A stretch of 64,000 bases of DNA from positions 82,290-146,289 of the forward strand of contig NZ_JONL01000010.1 in the NCBI RefSeq assembly GCF_000711735.1, in the 5' to 3' direction. Below are positions 19,515 through 29,060 of the stretch, piece by piece. This DNA comes from Maridesulfovibrio frigidus DSM 17176 (GTDB lineage: Bacteria; Desulfobacterota; Desulfovibrionia; Desulfovibrionales; Desulfovibrionaceae). Numbering within the stretch: position 1 is the stretch's first letter; every line of letters begins with the position of its first letter. Position numbers and translations under genes: made by a program. The notes under the pieces were generated by a model. It was not told the DNA's origin. It worked only from the letters and a program-made list of their open reading frames with translations, and ran no database searches.

Positions 19515-21317
19515 ATGATTTTATCCAAAAACCGGAATAATAATATTTTCGGTTTTAAGACTATTTATATAATTTCTATTTTTCTATTTTGTTTGTTTTT
19601 GAATCCTTCCAATAGTTCTGCGGTGAGTAATTCTTCCGAAAAGCTGATCGGTGTTTTAGCTAAAAGAGGAGCTATCCAGTGCCTTAATAACTGGCAGGCT
19701 ACAGCCCAGTTTTTGACCCAGAAAGTTGACGGAGTGACTTTTAAAATAGTTCCATTAGCTTTTGATGAAATAGAACGCGCTGTTCAGAATCGTGAAATTG
19801 ATTTTATTCTTGCAAATTCATCTATCTATATAAATCTTGAACATTATTACAATGTTACGAGAATTGCTACGATGAAGAATCTTATTGAGGGGAAAGGTTA
19901 TACCCGGTTCGGTGGGGTTATATTCACGCGCTCTGATAGTAACATTAAATCTTTGGAAGAGCTGCCGGGTAAAAAATTTGCTGCTGTAGATGAGAAATCA
20001 TTAGGTGGTTGGCGGGTTGGCTTATACGCGATGATTCCTTTTTTACCTAACAAGGAAAAAAGTTTTAAAGAGCTGCTTTTTACAGGAACACATGATTCTG
20101 TAGTTGTGGCTGTTCGTGATGGAGTTGTTGATGCGGGAACAGTTCGTACCGATACTCTCGAAAGAATGGAAAGAGAAGGTTCCATTGATATTAAAGATTT
20201 TAAAGAGCTTAAATCATTAGATTGCCCTTGTTATGGCTCTGCTTTCCCATTCATGTTAAGTACACACCTTTATCCTGAGTGGCCTATCGCGAAGCTTGAG
20301 CACGTATCAGATCAACTTGCGCGCAGGGTTGCAAGTGCTCTTTTTGCCATGCCTGCTGATAGTATTGCAGCTGCGGATTCTTTAGTAACAGGTTGGACTA
20401 TTCCTTCGAACTACCAGCCTGTTCATAATCTGCTAAAGTCTCTTAAAGTAGATCCTTATAAAGATTTTGGTAAGGTGACATTGTGGGAGGCGGTTAAGCA
20501 ACACCGTGGAACTCTCGCTGTCGCATGTGTGTTGTTAGCTGTATCGCTACTCTTTGCTGTTACTTTCTTTTCCCTGAATAGGCGCCTAGAATCCAGCAAA
20601 GATATCGCTGAAAAAGAGCTATCAATGCGTATAAGCGAAGAGACTAGGCGGAAGGATGTCGAGAATATGGTAAGGCATGAGCTACGCTCACCTGCGGCTT
20701 CTATTTCCTCTGGTATGACTTATTTACAAATGGACGAAGATTTATCTGCCGATCAGTTACTGCTCGTTGATGAAATCAAGAAAATGGCTGATCGGATGCT
20801 TCATATAACGACGCTCAATCAGGAAATATCAAAGATGGAGTCGGGGAGATTCAAACTCAAAGATGGGTTAATTAATATCTATGATATAGTGGAAAAAGAA
20901 TTAAGTCTTATTCGTAATTATGGAGAGTCTAGGGGAATCACTCTTCGGACAAAAGGTTTCAATGAATTAAGTAAAAGGCCAATTAAAGGTGATGAAAGCC
21001 TGATCGGAATAATGATCCGCAATTTGATTAGTAATGCTGTTGAAGCTTCACCAAATGAAAAGGATATACTTATAACTTTTGACAGCACTGACTCGATTAT
21101 ATTGTCTGTACATAATTTGGGGTCAGTTCCTGTTGGAATTCGTGAAGTTTTTTTCGGTAAGTATGTAACCAAAGGTAAATCATCCGGAACAGGATTGGGA
21201 ACTTATTTAATTAAATTAATAGCAGAAAATCACCGCGGCTCTGTGTTTCTCGATGCTTCTATAGAAGGTGAAACGACAGTGGGTGTTGTTCTTCCAATAT
21301 TGACTTTTGATGAGTAA
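19515..21317 (+). CDS. Sensor histidine kinase with PhnD-like periplasmic sensor
   Basis: 600 residues. A signal anchor (about 15-37) is followed by a phosphate/phosphonate-binding-protein-like domain (about 42-300: LAKRGAIQCLNNWQATAQFL, FILANSSIYINLEHYYN, GGVIFTRSDSNI), a transmembrane helix (about 329-348), HisKA with His388 (MVRHELRSPAASIS) and a HATPase domain (NLISNAVEASP, GTGLGTYLIKLIAENH). There is no receiver domain. The layout resembles TtrS-like sensors of oxyanions. The usual DxGxG box is replaced by VHNLGSVP, a variant seen in some kinases. No partner regulator is adjacent. Confidence 0.88.
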   Translation: MILSKNRNNNIFGFKTIYIISIFLFCLFLNPSNSSAVSNSSEKLIGVLAKRGAIQCLNNWQATAQFLTQKVDGVTFKIVPLAFDEIERAVQNREIDFILANSSIYINLEHYYNVTRIATMKNLIEGKGYTRFGGVIFTRSDSNIKSLEELPGKKFAAVDEKSLGGWRVGLYAMIPFLPNKEKSFKELLFTGTHDSVVVAVRDGVVDAGTVRTDTLERMEREGSIDIKDFKELKSLDCPCYGSAFPFMLSTHLYPEWPIAKLEHVSDQLARRVASALFAMPADSIAAADSLVTGWTIPSNYQPVHNLLKSLKVDPYKDFGKVTLWEAVKQHRGTLAVACVLLAVSLLFAVTFFSLNRRLESSKDIAEKELSMRISEETRRKDVENMVRHELRSPAASISSGMTYLQMDEDLSADQLLLVDEIKKMADRMLHITTLNQEISKMESGRFKLKDGLINIYDIVEKELSLIRNYGESRGITLRTKGFNELSKRPIKGDESLIGIMIRNLISNAVEASPNEKDILITFDSTDSIILSVHNLGSVPVGIREVFFGKYVTKGKSSGTGLGTYLIKLIAENHRGSVFLDASIEGETTVGVVLPILTFDE

Positions 21318-21360
21318 TATTCTTCGGCTTAAATAGCCCTTTGAGCTATCTCGACTATGT

Positions 21361-21399
21361 AAAAAAGGCTTGTTTCAAATTTGAAACGAGCCTTTTTTT
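21361..21399. terminator. Bidirectional terminator
   Basis: An A run, then GGCTTGTTTCA pairing with TGAAACGAGCC (one wobble), then seven T residues. It serves the plus-strand kinase and the convergent minus-strand gtr cassette. Confidence 0.92.
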
Positions 21400-21419
21400 G
21401 CGTGGTTATTTTGATGACG

Positions 21420-21809
21420 CTACATATTTTTTTTGAAAGTAACAAAACGGTTAATAGTGTATTGCGCAGCAACAACAAAGCAGAGGGCAGCTAATTTTGC
21501 AAAGCTACTATTTAAATTATAGTTTCCTACCAAGACCAGCATAATGAAATTAGATACAACTATTCCGCTTATACCAATCGCAAAAAAGATAGCGCAACGC
21601 TTTAGGAAATTGTCAGTAACTTTGAAATTGTATTTGTAGTTAAAGATAAAGTTATTCAAAATTCCAAGGAAAGAACCTACCGTGTTAGCAATTATGTATT
21701 GTCCGTCAAGGATTGCGTTTAGAATATAAAAAGAACCGAAATCAACTACAGCACCCCATATGCCAATTAATATATATAAAATAAGGTGCCTATCGAGAAT
21801 GTTTTGCAT
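21420..21809 (-). CDS. gtrA: GtrA-like membrane protein
   Basis: 129 residues with four transmembrane helices (LILYILIGIWGAVVDFGSFY, IIANTVGSFLGILNNFIFNY, FFAIGISGIVVSNFIMLVL, and LAALCFVVAAQYTINRF). GtrA proteins are believed to flip or help present undecaprenyl-phosphate-glucose. It is the last gene of a three-gene set and starts eight bases after the GtrII gene. Confidence 0.85.
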   Translation of the reverse strand: MQNILDRHLILYILIGIWGAVVDFGSFYILNAILDGQYIIANTVGSFLGILNNFIFNYKYNFKVTDNFLKRCAIFFAIGISGIVVSNFIMLVLVGNYNLNSSFAKLAALCFVVAAQYTINRFVTFKKNM

Positions 21810-21817
21810 GTTTTGTA

Positions 21818-23314
21818 CTACTTAAATGTCAGCAATAAATCTGAGTTATATTTGTAAAGTGTGTAGTAATGATTTTTAGCTATAATTGGCAAAGCTGGGA
21901 TGTTTACTGTTGTTTCAAGCGGTTTATGGTCGATGTCTTGGTAATTATCAATATGTAAGCCGCAGCCGTAGTAAGGTAGACGATACTTAAAGCCCCAAGG
22001 ATTATTGGTATCTAAAGAGTCCATTATAGGAAATATTTTTATCATACGATTGAAGTATCGTGAATGTGGAAGCTGTCCTGAGTAATAGAGCTTTGTATCT
22101 TTACCCGGGTTTGAGTTGTTGATATCCAGAACAATTGAAGTGATTAGCGGTTGATGAAAGTCTGATTCAATTTTAACCAGATTACCGGCTAGATAGCTGA
22201 ATCCTAATGATGTTAGCAGCACAGGGACTACCAGCAGGCATAATATCTTTTTATTATTAATGAACCAGCCCGGCACAAGCAAAAGGAAAGCTGTAACGCC
22301 GCTGAATGATGTCAAAACCTGTACGTTTAATCCTGAATATTTTTTTAGTACGGCCATGTGTATGAAGGAAAAAGTAAAGATTATTAGCGGTGCAATGATG
22401 ATAAGCAGAAGACCTATCTTCGCAGTAGAGTTGATCTTCGCCGCAAGGACATTCTTTTTATATAAGTGGACAACAAATACTATGCTTATGGTGAACAGCA
22501 ATGCCAAAAGGATTGTTTGCATTTGACTTAGTGAGATCAGTATTGATGTAGCCATTTGCAGGCAGTTATCAAAGAATTGCTGCAACCCTTGCCCTGACAA
22601 ATCCAACGTTTTTGCATTAGCTGCGCGGCGGGCAATATTGGCAATAAAAAATAATTTTAAAAACAATTTGTACCCAACGAAAGCCAGCACAAGTTGCATC
22701 ACGCGGTTTAACAGGGTTTTAAAAATCCCGTTAAATTGATTTTTATACGCGCTATATACAAATTCAATTACGGCTAGGGACATAAAGAAGCCCAGAGAAG
22801 CCTGATAAGAGTTCATGCTTAGAAAAATACAGAGAATACAAGCCGCGTGATATTTAAGCCTTTTTTTGTTGGTTTCCGGTAAAATGAGAGCAAACGGTAT
22901 AATGAGTAATACCAGACTTAAAGCAAGTCCCAAGCTGTCCAGTTGGTATATGAAAAGACGCACTAGGAATGGATTAAAGATAAATCCGAAAGCAATAATC
23001 GCTGCGATGAAAGCATTATCCACATCTATGAATAATTTTTTAATCATAAATCCGCCCATAGTGAAGATGGGAATGGATAATAACAGGGGTAACGGAGCAG
23101 GATCGTAAATACTTGTGGAGTGCACTAGAAAGCGCATTAGCAGGGAGGGAAGCAGCCGTCCGTCATCATCCCATGAATTACCTGTTAAGATTCTGCAAAA
23201 GTCATCATTATACGGAGTGTTTGCTATTAGCATAGGCAGGACATATAGAAATGCCATCCCTGCAAAGAGCATAATAAAGTTTTTATCTTCCGTATTTATC
23301 TTAAAACCTTGCAT
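21818..23314 (-). CDS. GtrII-type membrane glucosyltransferase
   Basis: A 498-residue protein with about ten hydrophobic segments, and an early acidic motif IANTPYNDDFCR typical of the Glucos_trans_II group that moves glucose from the lipid carrier to a surface polysaccharide in the periplasm. GGAGA precedes ATG 23314. It lies between a GtrB-like and a GtrA-like gene, which fixes the role. The acceptor is probably O antigen or another glycan, but is not visible. Confidence 0.8.
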   Translation of the reverse strand: MQGFKINTEDKNFIMLFAGMAFLYVLPMLIANTPYNDDFCRILTGNSWDDDGRLLPSLLMRFLVHSTSIYDPAPLPLLLSIPIFTMGGFMIKKLFIDVDNAFIAAIIAFGFIFNPFLVRLFIYQLDSLGLALSLVLLIIPFALILPETNKKRLKYHAACILCIFLSMNSYQASLGFFMSLAVIEFVYSAYKNQFNGIFKTLLNRVMQLVLAFVGYKLFLKLFFIANIARRAANAKTLDLSGQGLQQFFDNCLQMATSILISLSQMQTILLALLFTISIVFVVHLYKKNVLAAKINSTAKIGLLLIIIAPLIIFTFSFIHMAVLKKYSGLNVQVLTSFSGVTAFLLLVPGWFINNKKILCLLVVPVLLTSLGFSYLAGNLVKIESDFHQPLITSIVLDINNSNPGKDTKLYYSGQLPHSRYFNRMIKIFPIMDSLDTNNPWGFKYRLPYYGCGLHIDNYQDIDHKPLETTVNIPALPIIAKNHYYTLYKYNSDLLLTFK

Positions 23315-23334
23315 GATCTCTCCAAATTTCTGTT

Positions 23335-24267
23335 TTATAAAATTGAGCGCACAATGAAAACAGGTCTATTCTTTGATTCCATATAGGTACGCCCCAGATA
23401 TTCACCTAAAGTTCCTATACCGATAAGTTGCAATCCGCCTAAAAATGTTACTGCTACCATTATAGATGCGTAACCGGGCACATCAACACCCATGAAAAGT
23501 ACCTGTATTAAAATTTTCATGGTCATAATAAAAGATATACCTGCCACTAGTGCTCCGATGTAAGTCCAGACGCGCAAGGGGGCGGTTCCGAAGCTAGTTA
23601 AACCTTCCAGAGCGAAATTCCATAATTTCCAGCCGTTAAACTTGGATTCTCCCACAGCTCTTTCAGGGCGCACATATTCAACTTGCGTGGTTTTAAAACC
23701 TACCCAGGCAAAAAGACCTTTCATAAACCGTTTGGATTCAGGGAGGTTGTTCAGCGCGTTCACAACAGTGCGGGTCATTAATCTGTAATCCCCGACATTG
23801 TCTGGTATCGATGGTGTTGAGATTTTATTATTCAACTTGTAAAAACAATTCGCTGAAAAACGTTTTAGAAATGTGTCACTGTCTCTGTTGCTGCGATGAG
23901 CTAGGACAACATCAAATCCTTCGTTCCATTTAGTGATCATTTCAGGAATGAGTTCCGGAGGGTCTTGCAAATCCACATCAATGGGAATGGTGATATCACC
24001 GTTTGCATATTGTAATCCCGCGGTGAGGGCTGCTTCTTTGCCGAAGTTACGGCTGAAGTCAATAATCATAATTTGTGGGTATGATTTTTTTAATGAAATG
24101 AGTTTTTCCAGAGTGTCATCTGTACTGCCATCATTAATAAAAATATATTCTGCCTGAATACCGGGTATGGTTTTTATAACTTTAGAAACACGTTTCATAA
24201 ACATGTATAGAACTTCTTCTTCATTATATACGGGTACAATGATGGATAGTACTTTGTTTTCAGGCAC
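23335..24267 (-). CDS. gtrB: Bactoprenol glucosyltransferase-like family 2 glycosyltransferase (GtrB)
   Basis: 310 residues: a cytoplasmic GT2 domain (IIVPVYNEEEVLYMF, INDGSTDDTLE, FSRNFGKEAALTAGL, IPIDVDLQDPPELI with the DxD) and two C-terminal membrane helices (TYIGALVAGISFIMTM, ASIMVAVTFLGGLQLIGIG). This is the GtrB/DPM1 architecture that loads glucose onto undecaprenyl phosphate. I place the start at GTG 24267 because AAGGAG (24276-24281) is eight bases before it and overlaps the other candidate GTG at 24276. First gene of the gtrB-gtrII-gtrA set. Confidence 0.9.
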   Translation of the reverse strand: MPENKVLSIIVPVYNEEEVLYMFMKRVSKVIKTIPGIQAEYIFINDGSTDDTLEKLISLKKSYPQIMIIDFSRNFGKEAALTAGLQYANGDITIPIDVDLQDPPELIPEMITKWNEGFDVVLAHRSNRDSDTFLKRFSANCFYKLNNKISTPSIPDNVGDYRLMTRTVVNALNNLPESKRFMKGLFAWVGFKTTQVEYVRPERAVGESKFNGWKLWNFALEGLTSFGTAPLRVWTYIGALVAGISFIMTMKILIQVLFMGVDVPGYASIMVAVTFLGGLQLIGIGTLGEYLGRTYMESKNRPVFIVRSIL

Positions 24268-24400
24268 TTGCCACACTCCTTAACTGATTATATTGCAGTT
24301 TAATTCTGCTCGGATAAATATTGTTATTACACCACGAAGTCAAGTTTTCGCGCAGCAGACTCTACTACATTATTAGTATGTGATACTGTCCATACACATA

Positions 24401-24446
24401 AAAATACCCCCTCATTATCTGGCTGAATAGTAAGGGGGTATTTATT
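24401..24446 (-). terminator. Terminator of the nitrilase gene
   Basis: AAATACCCCCT and AGGGGGTATTT flank a loop of about 20 bases, and the minus-strand transcript ends in a U-rich tail. It lies directly beyond the nitrilase stop codon at 24461. Confidence 0.75.
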
Positions 24447-24460
24447 CTTATTAATGATAT

Positions 24461-25576
24461 TTACTGCTCGCGACCGATCTCTTTTCCGTTTTTAAAGGTG
24501 GGGTATGTCCAGCCTCCCGGTAAATTAGCCTTGGGCGCTGTGAGCGGGCCGTATAATTCAGGGCGTCTGTCCTTGAGATAGTTATACTCAGGCGCAGGGT
24601 GAGTCATACCGTAGTATTCAGGAATACAGTCTGCTATCAGTAACGTGTCTTGTCTGTGATCTGCGGCGATGATTATGTCAGCGTGGGGGCCGATGACGAG
24701 GCTGTTTCCGCGGTAGAGCCATTCATCTTTTCCACGTTTCTCATAGCCTACGCGATTGGCATAGGCGAAGAAAACGTTGTTGGCGTAGGCATACGCTGGA
24801 AGCATTATGGTAGATATATCAGGGTAGGGAACAGCGCTTCGTTTGCCATTGGGTAAACGGTAGTAGCCATCAGCTGCTGTGGGGCCAACGATAAGTTTGG
24901 CTCCGTTGAGAGCTAGTATTCGTGAGAGTTCTGGAAATTCGTTTTCATAGCAATTCAGCACGCCCACGGGAAAACCGAAAACCTCAAACACTGGTGGTGG
25001 TTCACTTCCAAATGACCAGTTGTCACGTTCTTGCTGCCCGTATAGGTGCGTTTTTTTATAGCTGGTCACCAATTCGCCTTTTTCATTAATCAGGGCGATG
25101 GAATCGAAATAAAGCAGTCCCTCTTTGGTTTTAACCTTTTCAGCATAAGGCACGAGCATGGCCATTTTTAATTTTGCAGCAATTTTTTTTGCTCTGGTAA
25201 TGCTGGGACCGCTAGAGAATTCGGCTACTTTTTTAGCTTCATCAGGGCTTAAAGTGTATCCGGGAACGTATAGTTCGGGAAAGGCTAGAAGCTGAATGCC
25301 CTGAGCTTTAGCCATCTGAGCAATATCTTCCAGACGGTTCATGTTTTTTAGGGATGCGCCGGGGCCGTAATCGGCTTGAGCCTGATAAATCCCCAATCTA
25401 ATTCCTTTACCCGATGGTGGCAGGGTTTGATAGACAGAACTCTGAACTTTCAACATACGATAACTATCTAACACGGTCTGTTCGTAATCCGGTGGACAGC
25501 AATCCGGCGTAGGTGGACCTGCAAAAGCCAGAAGCGGGAACATCATACACATAACTAAAGCGATAAGTGTTTTCAT
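24461..25576 (-). CDS. Exported nitrilase/carbon-nitrogen hydrolase
   Basis: 371 residues with a Sec signal peptide (about 1-19, ending LAFA). The hydrolase domain has the Glu-Lys-Cys triad in FPELYVPGY, YKKTHLYG and LNCYENEFPE. Family members cut nitriles or amides and are normally cytoplasmic, so a secreted form is uncommon. The N-terminal extension contains a CC pair (PDCCPPDYE). GGAG sits eight bases before the ATG. It is preceded on the same strand by two lipoprotein genes and may share their transcript. Confidence 0.88.
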   Translation of the reverse strand: MKTLIALVMCMMFPLLAFAGPPTPDCCPPDYEQTVLDSYRMLKVQSSVYQTLPPSGKGIRLGIYQAQADYGPGASLKNMNRLEDIAQMAKAQGIQLLAFPELYVPGYTLSPDEAKKVAEFSSGPSITRAKKIAAKLKMAMLVPYAEKVKTKEGLLYFDSIALINEKGELVTSYKKTHLYGQQERDNWSFGSEPPPVFEVFGFPVGVLNCYENEFPELSRILALNGAKLIVGPTAADGYYRLPNGKRSAVPYPDISTIMLPAYAYANNVFFAYANRVGYEKRGKDEWLYRGNSLVIGPHADIIIAADHRQDTLLIADCIPEYYGMTHPAPEYNYLKDRRPELYGPLTAPKANLPGGWTYPTFKNGKEIGREQ

Positions 25577-25645
25577 CGATACATCTCCATCGTTATTGAG
25601 GTGCTGGAGTTTTCGTAAGCTCCAAACAATAGGCTACTTTTAATA

Positions 25646-25888
25646 TTATCTGCGTTTCGCTGGGCGCTGAGAAGGTTTCGGTCTGGGCCTATTAGGTTTT
25701 TCAGGCTTGTTTGGGCGATTTGGAGGCCTGACAACGGGGCGGTGATGATGGTGGTCGTGGTGTGATCCCCATGATGTGCCATATTGGTAATTGACACCGT
25801 AGTTAACCGGTCCCCCGCAGGCTGAAAGTATAAATGCGCTTGCGCACGCCAGCAGTGCTGCGAGAATGAGCTTATTATATCGTTTCAT
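25646..25888 (-). CDS. Small His-rich and Pro/Arg-rich lipoprotein
   Basis: 80 residues. Signal peptide with lipobox LSAC, followed by a Tyr-rich part, a histidine cluster (SHHDHHHHRP) and a repetitive basic tail of PNRPNKPEKPNRP type. The His cluster suggests metal binding and the tail suggests interaction with the cell wall or acidic polymers, both inferred. The ATG at 25888 is one base after the stop of the VOC lipoprotein, so translation is coupled. Further upstream ATGs in the frame lie inside that gene and are not credible starts. Confidence 0.8.
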   Translation of the reverse strand: MKRYNKLILAALLACASAFILSACGGPVNYGVNYQYGTSWGSHHDHHHHRPVVRPPNRPNKPEKPNRPRPKPSQRPAKRR

Positions 25889-25889
25889 T

Positions 25890-26783
25890 TTAATTGTTCT
25901 CCAGTTGCTGGATGCCAAAGACTGCACCAGTTGGATCAGAAAGAATAGCTATGTGGCCTTCTTTAACGCTCATGTCTGGGGATATAAGAATTTTGCCCCC
26001 AAGTTCCAGCGCCTTAGCAGTGGTTTGAAGGACATCTTCGACAAGAATATAAGGAACCCATTCAGGTGTAATGTCTTTCCATGGGATACTGACTACTCCA
26101 GCACGCCTCTTACCGTCGCTGAACAGCATGCGATATTCAACTTTTGCATGCACATCTACGAGATTCACTTCATAACCAGCGAGCTTTTGGTAAAAAGACA
26201 CAGCCATGTCAACATCTGTGGTCCACAATTCACATCCGAGCCAGCGGTTAGGAATAAAATTACCATCCTGCGGATCTCCGGTAGAGGAGGTCAGAAGTGC
26301 AACTGCGGCTTTTTGCGGGTCTAGAATTATGGCAACTTTGCCGCGATCTGGAAATTCTTTGGAATCTTTATATACGGAACCGTTATTGTTTTGGACGATA
26401 ACAACGGCGCTGTCGACATCTGGAACTGACATGTATGAAAGCCATTGCGAAGATTCTGATTTGGTGCTGCGATTAATCATGTTCGCGATGGGTTTACCAT
26501 TTTGAAAAACGGTTTTCACATCGGGATTAGCTGTACTGGTATCCTGAAAACCCCAACCGAAAAGAGCATGATAGAAGTTCGAGGCAGCGTTTATATCCGT
26601 TGTAAAGAGATCAAACCATACGAATTTACCCGAATAATGTATGTCCGTAGCTGTCTCAGAGATAGGTGGTACTATGATCTTGCTAGCGCATCCGGTCAGG
26701 CCGAAAAAAGCGAGGAGGATCAAAGTCGCAACTAATTTTGTTACAGGGGAATCTGAGAGATGTTTTCCAGTGTGTGTCTTCAT
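25890..26783 (-). CDS. Lipoprotein with two VOC (glyoxalase/bleomycin-resistance fold) domains
   Basis: 297 residues. Signal peptide with lipobox LTGC, then two vicinal-oxygen-chelate modules: one near 50-165 (FVWFDLFTTDINAASNFYHA) and one near 175-295 (WLGCELWTTDVDMAVSFYQK), each with the usual 'Y...L' pattern. VOC proteins are usually cytoplasmic metal enzymes or binding proteins; a lipid-anchored tandem is unusual. ATG 26783 is chosen because GGAAC lies just before it. It is followed after one base by the His-rich lipoprotein. Confidence 0.85.
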   Translation of the reverse strand: MKTHTGKHLSDSPVTKLVATLILLAFFGLTGCASKIIVPPISETATDIHYSGKFVWFDLFTTDINAASNFYHALFGWGFQDTSTANPDVKTVFQNGKPIANMINRSTKSESSQWLSYMSVPDVDSAVVIVQNNNGSVYKDSKEFPDRGKVAIILDPQKAAVALLTSSTGDPQDGNFIPNRWLGCELWTTDVDMAVSFYQKLAGYEVNLVDVHAKVEYRMLFSDGKRRAGVVSIPWKDITPEWVPYILVEDVLQTTAKALELGGKILISPDMSVKEGHIAILSDPTGAVFGIQQLENN

Positions 26784-27176
26784 TCGAGTTCCATACAGTG
26801 TAGAGTTGAGAGAATATGGCATTTCGTCTTTTTGAAACGGTTATGCAGACTTTTTATACTTATTAAGAAATAGCATACGCTTGCTAGTGAGTACATTAGT
26901 TAAATTGTACTCTGTTATTTATAACTAGAAAAGCCTACCTTCTGATTAAAAGATTGGCTTTTGATATTTAGTCTTTGGGGAATGGCGATAGAGAGAATAT
27001 GCGGAATCGTTTGATAACTTTAATTGCGATAGTTGATAAACAGAATTTCCAGTAGCGCGAAGGATTTTAATTAGGTATAGTAACTATGTTTTATGATAAT
27101 TGAATTTATTTAACCTTATATTAAGCTTTTAGATTTAACTCAATCAAACAAGTTCAATAAAATTGAGATTGAAAAT
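26784..27176. other. Divergent intergenic region
   Basis: About 390 AT-rich bases between the minus-strand lipoprotein genes and the plus-strand FRG gene. An imperfect hairpin (AAAAGCC at 26929 with GGCTTTT at 26956) is visible. No gene is seen; promoters in both directions are expected. Confidence 0.5.
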
Positions 27177-28508
27177 ATGTATAATCTTTTTGTGACAGGT
27201 GAGGAAGGAGCATGGGATTCTATTCATTATAGTTATGATAGAGTCCGTTTTTTAGAATACACAAATAAAGATATTGTAGAAGTTTTTGAAGATTTAAACC
27301 AAGAGCAAAAATCTAAGTTGATGTCTTTGCCTTGTTTATTTGCTTATGAAGGAAAGACTGAGAATGTCCGTTTTGGCTATTTGACTTCTATTGAAGTCAA
27401 AGGAAGGTCCGTTTTAATTGAGTATAAGTTTCATCCTAAAGTTCAAGAAATTCCTTTTCCAACCATAGAGCCAATCTCTCAATTATTAGATATTCGTAAT
27501 TGGGAAATGAATAGAACTCACTGGGCAGTTAAAGATAAGAATTTAGTAGAAATATTACGTCACAATTCAATTATTGATGAGTCTTTGAATCTGGCAAAAA
27601 AGAGGGGAGCGAATGTTAAAAATCCTGCCAATCTGAGATCTAACCCTCCTAAAATTACAACTGTTAAAGGGTTTATTGAAAAAGTATTATCTGAAAGAAA
27701 AGGTGAGAATGTTGAAATTTTTTATCGAGGTCATTCTGTTAGGAAAACATACAAATTAGAACCGTCATTGTTTCGCAAGGATGATAATGGTAACTACCTT
27801 TATTTGAATGATGAAGATATGTTATACAAAGAATTGATGGTTTCTAATTCTTCTGATTTTAGGTCTGATGAATATACTTTGGATCGTTTGGTTAGGATGC
27901 AACACTATTCTCTTCCAACTAGGCTTCTTGATGTAACTTCAAATCCTTTAATGGCTTTGTATTTTGCGTGTAAATCTCAATGGGTAGATGAAAATAATAG
28001 AGTTGAAGTAAAAGAAAAGGATGGAGAAGTTGTTATTTTTAAGGTCCCCAGAGAAAAAACAAAGTATTTCGATTCTGACACTGTAAGTTGTATTTCAAAT
28101 TTGGCTAGATTGTCGAAAGATGAAAAAAAATCGATTGATTTTACTCTTAGCCGTGAGAAATTTAATAAGCAGAGGACAATAAAACGTCTTGTTCATTTTA
28201 TAAAATCCGAAAAGCCTTTTTTTGAAGCGACAATCATGCCCAGTGATTTACGAAAAGTTATTTGTGTTAAGGGTAAAAAGAGTAACGTCAGGATTTCCTC
28301 ACAGTCAGGGGCTTTTTTGCTTTTTGGGAATGATGCCGTATTTAATGAAAACGGAACACCTGATATAAATGTTGCAAGAATCGCAGTTGCCAATAAAATT
28401 TCTATATTAAACGAACTAGATATTCTCAATATTAATGAAAGCACTGTTTTTCCATACATTGAAAATTCAGCAAAGTACGTTGCTCAAAAATACAAGTTTA
28501 AAACCTAA
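27177..28508 (+). CDS. FRG-domain protein, possible defence gene
   Basis: 443 soluble residues. The central part (about 160-270) is an FRG domain: VEIFYRGHSVRKTYKLEPSL, then LVRMQHYSLPTRLLDVTSNP and LMALYFACKS. FRG domains are named for a conserved Phe-Arg-Gly-like motif (here YRG) and occur in genes linked with abortive infection and other phage defence, but their biochemistry is not settled. The N-terminal part (1-150) is a separate unidentified domain. The gene is very AT-rich, has a weak ribosome site, and stands alone between two non-coding stretches, which suggests acquisition by transfer. Confidence 0.8.
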   Translation: MYNLFVTGEEGAWDSIHYSYDRVRFLEYTNKDIVEVFEDLNQEQKSKLMSLPCLFAYEGKTENVRFGYLTSIEVKGRSVLIEYKFHPKVQEIPFPTIEPISQLLDIRNWEMNRTHWAVKDKNLVEILRHNSIIDESLNLAKKRGANVKNPANLRSNPPKITTVKGFIEKVLSERKGENVEIFYRGHSVRKTYKLEPSLFRKDDNGNYLYLNDEDMLYKELMVSNSSDFRSDEYTLDRLVRMQHYSLPTRLLDVTSNPLMALYFACKSQWVDENNRVEVKEKDGEVVIFKVPREKTKYFDSDTVSCISNLARLSKDEKKSIDFTLSREKFNKQRTIKRLVHFIKSEKPFFEATIMPSDLRKVICVKGKKSNVRISSQSGAFLLFGNDAVFNENGTPDINVARIAVANKISILNELDILNINESTVFPYIENSAKYVAQKYKFKT

Positions 28509-28705
28509 AAATACACAAATTTATCGCAAAAAAAGACAAAAAATCCGGCATATTGATAATTTCCAAAATTACGAGAATTTATCAACTATGGATAAAATTC
28601 AATTTTCAGGCTATCAATACTCCCCGAATGTAGCTCTTTGTGCATTAAGCACTTAAAAGAACGCGTGATTGTAGGGTAAAATTCTAGCATATTAATCTTT
28701 CATTT

Positions 28706-28984
28706 TTATTTCTTTACCCAACCTCGAGACTGCATACAATCATTATAAGTGCTGGTTGCTTTGCGATTGTCTGAAAATTTATCACTATTTCTTGTTAGCT
28801 CTCTCTGGCCATTTTCATTACTTGGTCCGACGTTGGTCCGCTGTCCCGTTCTTTTCGTACAAAATTCTCGGTCTTCTTTGTAGCTTTCTTTTTTTAATTT
28901 TGGGTCAGAAATATTGTCGTTATGCCAAGAGGTACAGCCACCTAGAATTATCAGCAATGCTGCAAATATTATATATTTTTTCAT
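28706..28984 (-). CDS. Small lipoprotein, unknown function
   Basis: 92 residues: signal peptide with lipobox LGGC (about residue 17), then a charged, polar mature part with paired cysteines (REFCTKRTG and YNDCMQSRGWVKK) that may form a disulfide. The ending C-M-x-x-x-GW is common in small periplasmic lipoproteins. No recognised family. Confidence 0.65.
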   Translation of the reverse strand: MKKYIIFAALLIILGGCTSWHNDNISDPKLKKESYKEDREFCTKRTGQRTNVGPSNENGQRELTRNSDKFSDNRKATSTYNDCMQSRGWVKK

Positions 28985-29060
28985 TTTTACGGCTCTGTTA
29001 GAAAAGTAAGTTTTTTTTTATTAAATTATTAAATGCGTATACTTAAGTAATATTTTTTCG

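Noticed and set aside
28435..28656. Open frame at the end of the FRG gene
   Set aside because: It overlaps the FRG gene in another frame, has no ribosome site and no protein-like features.
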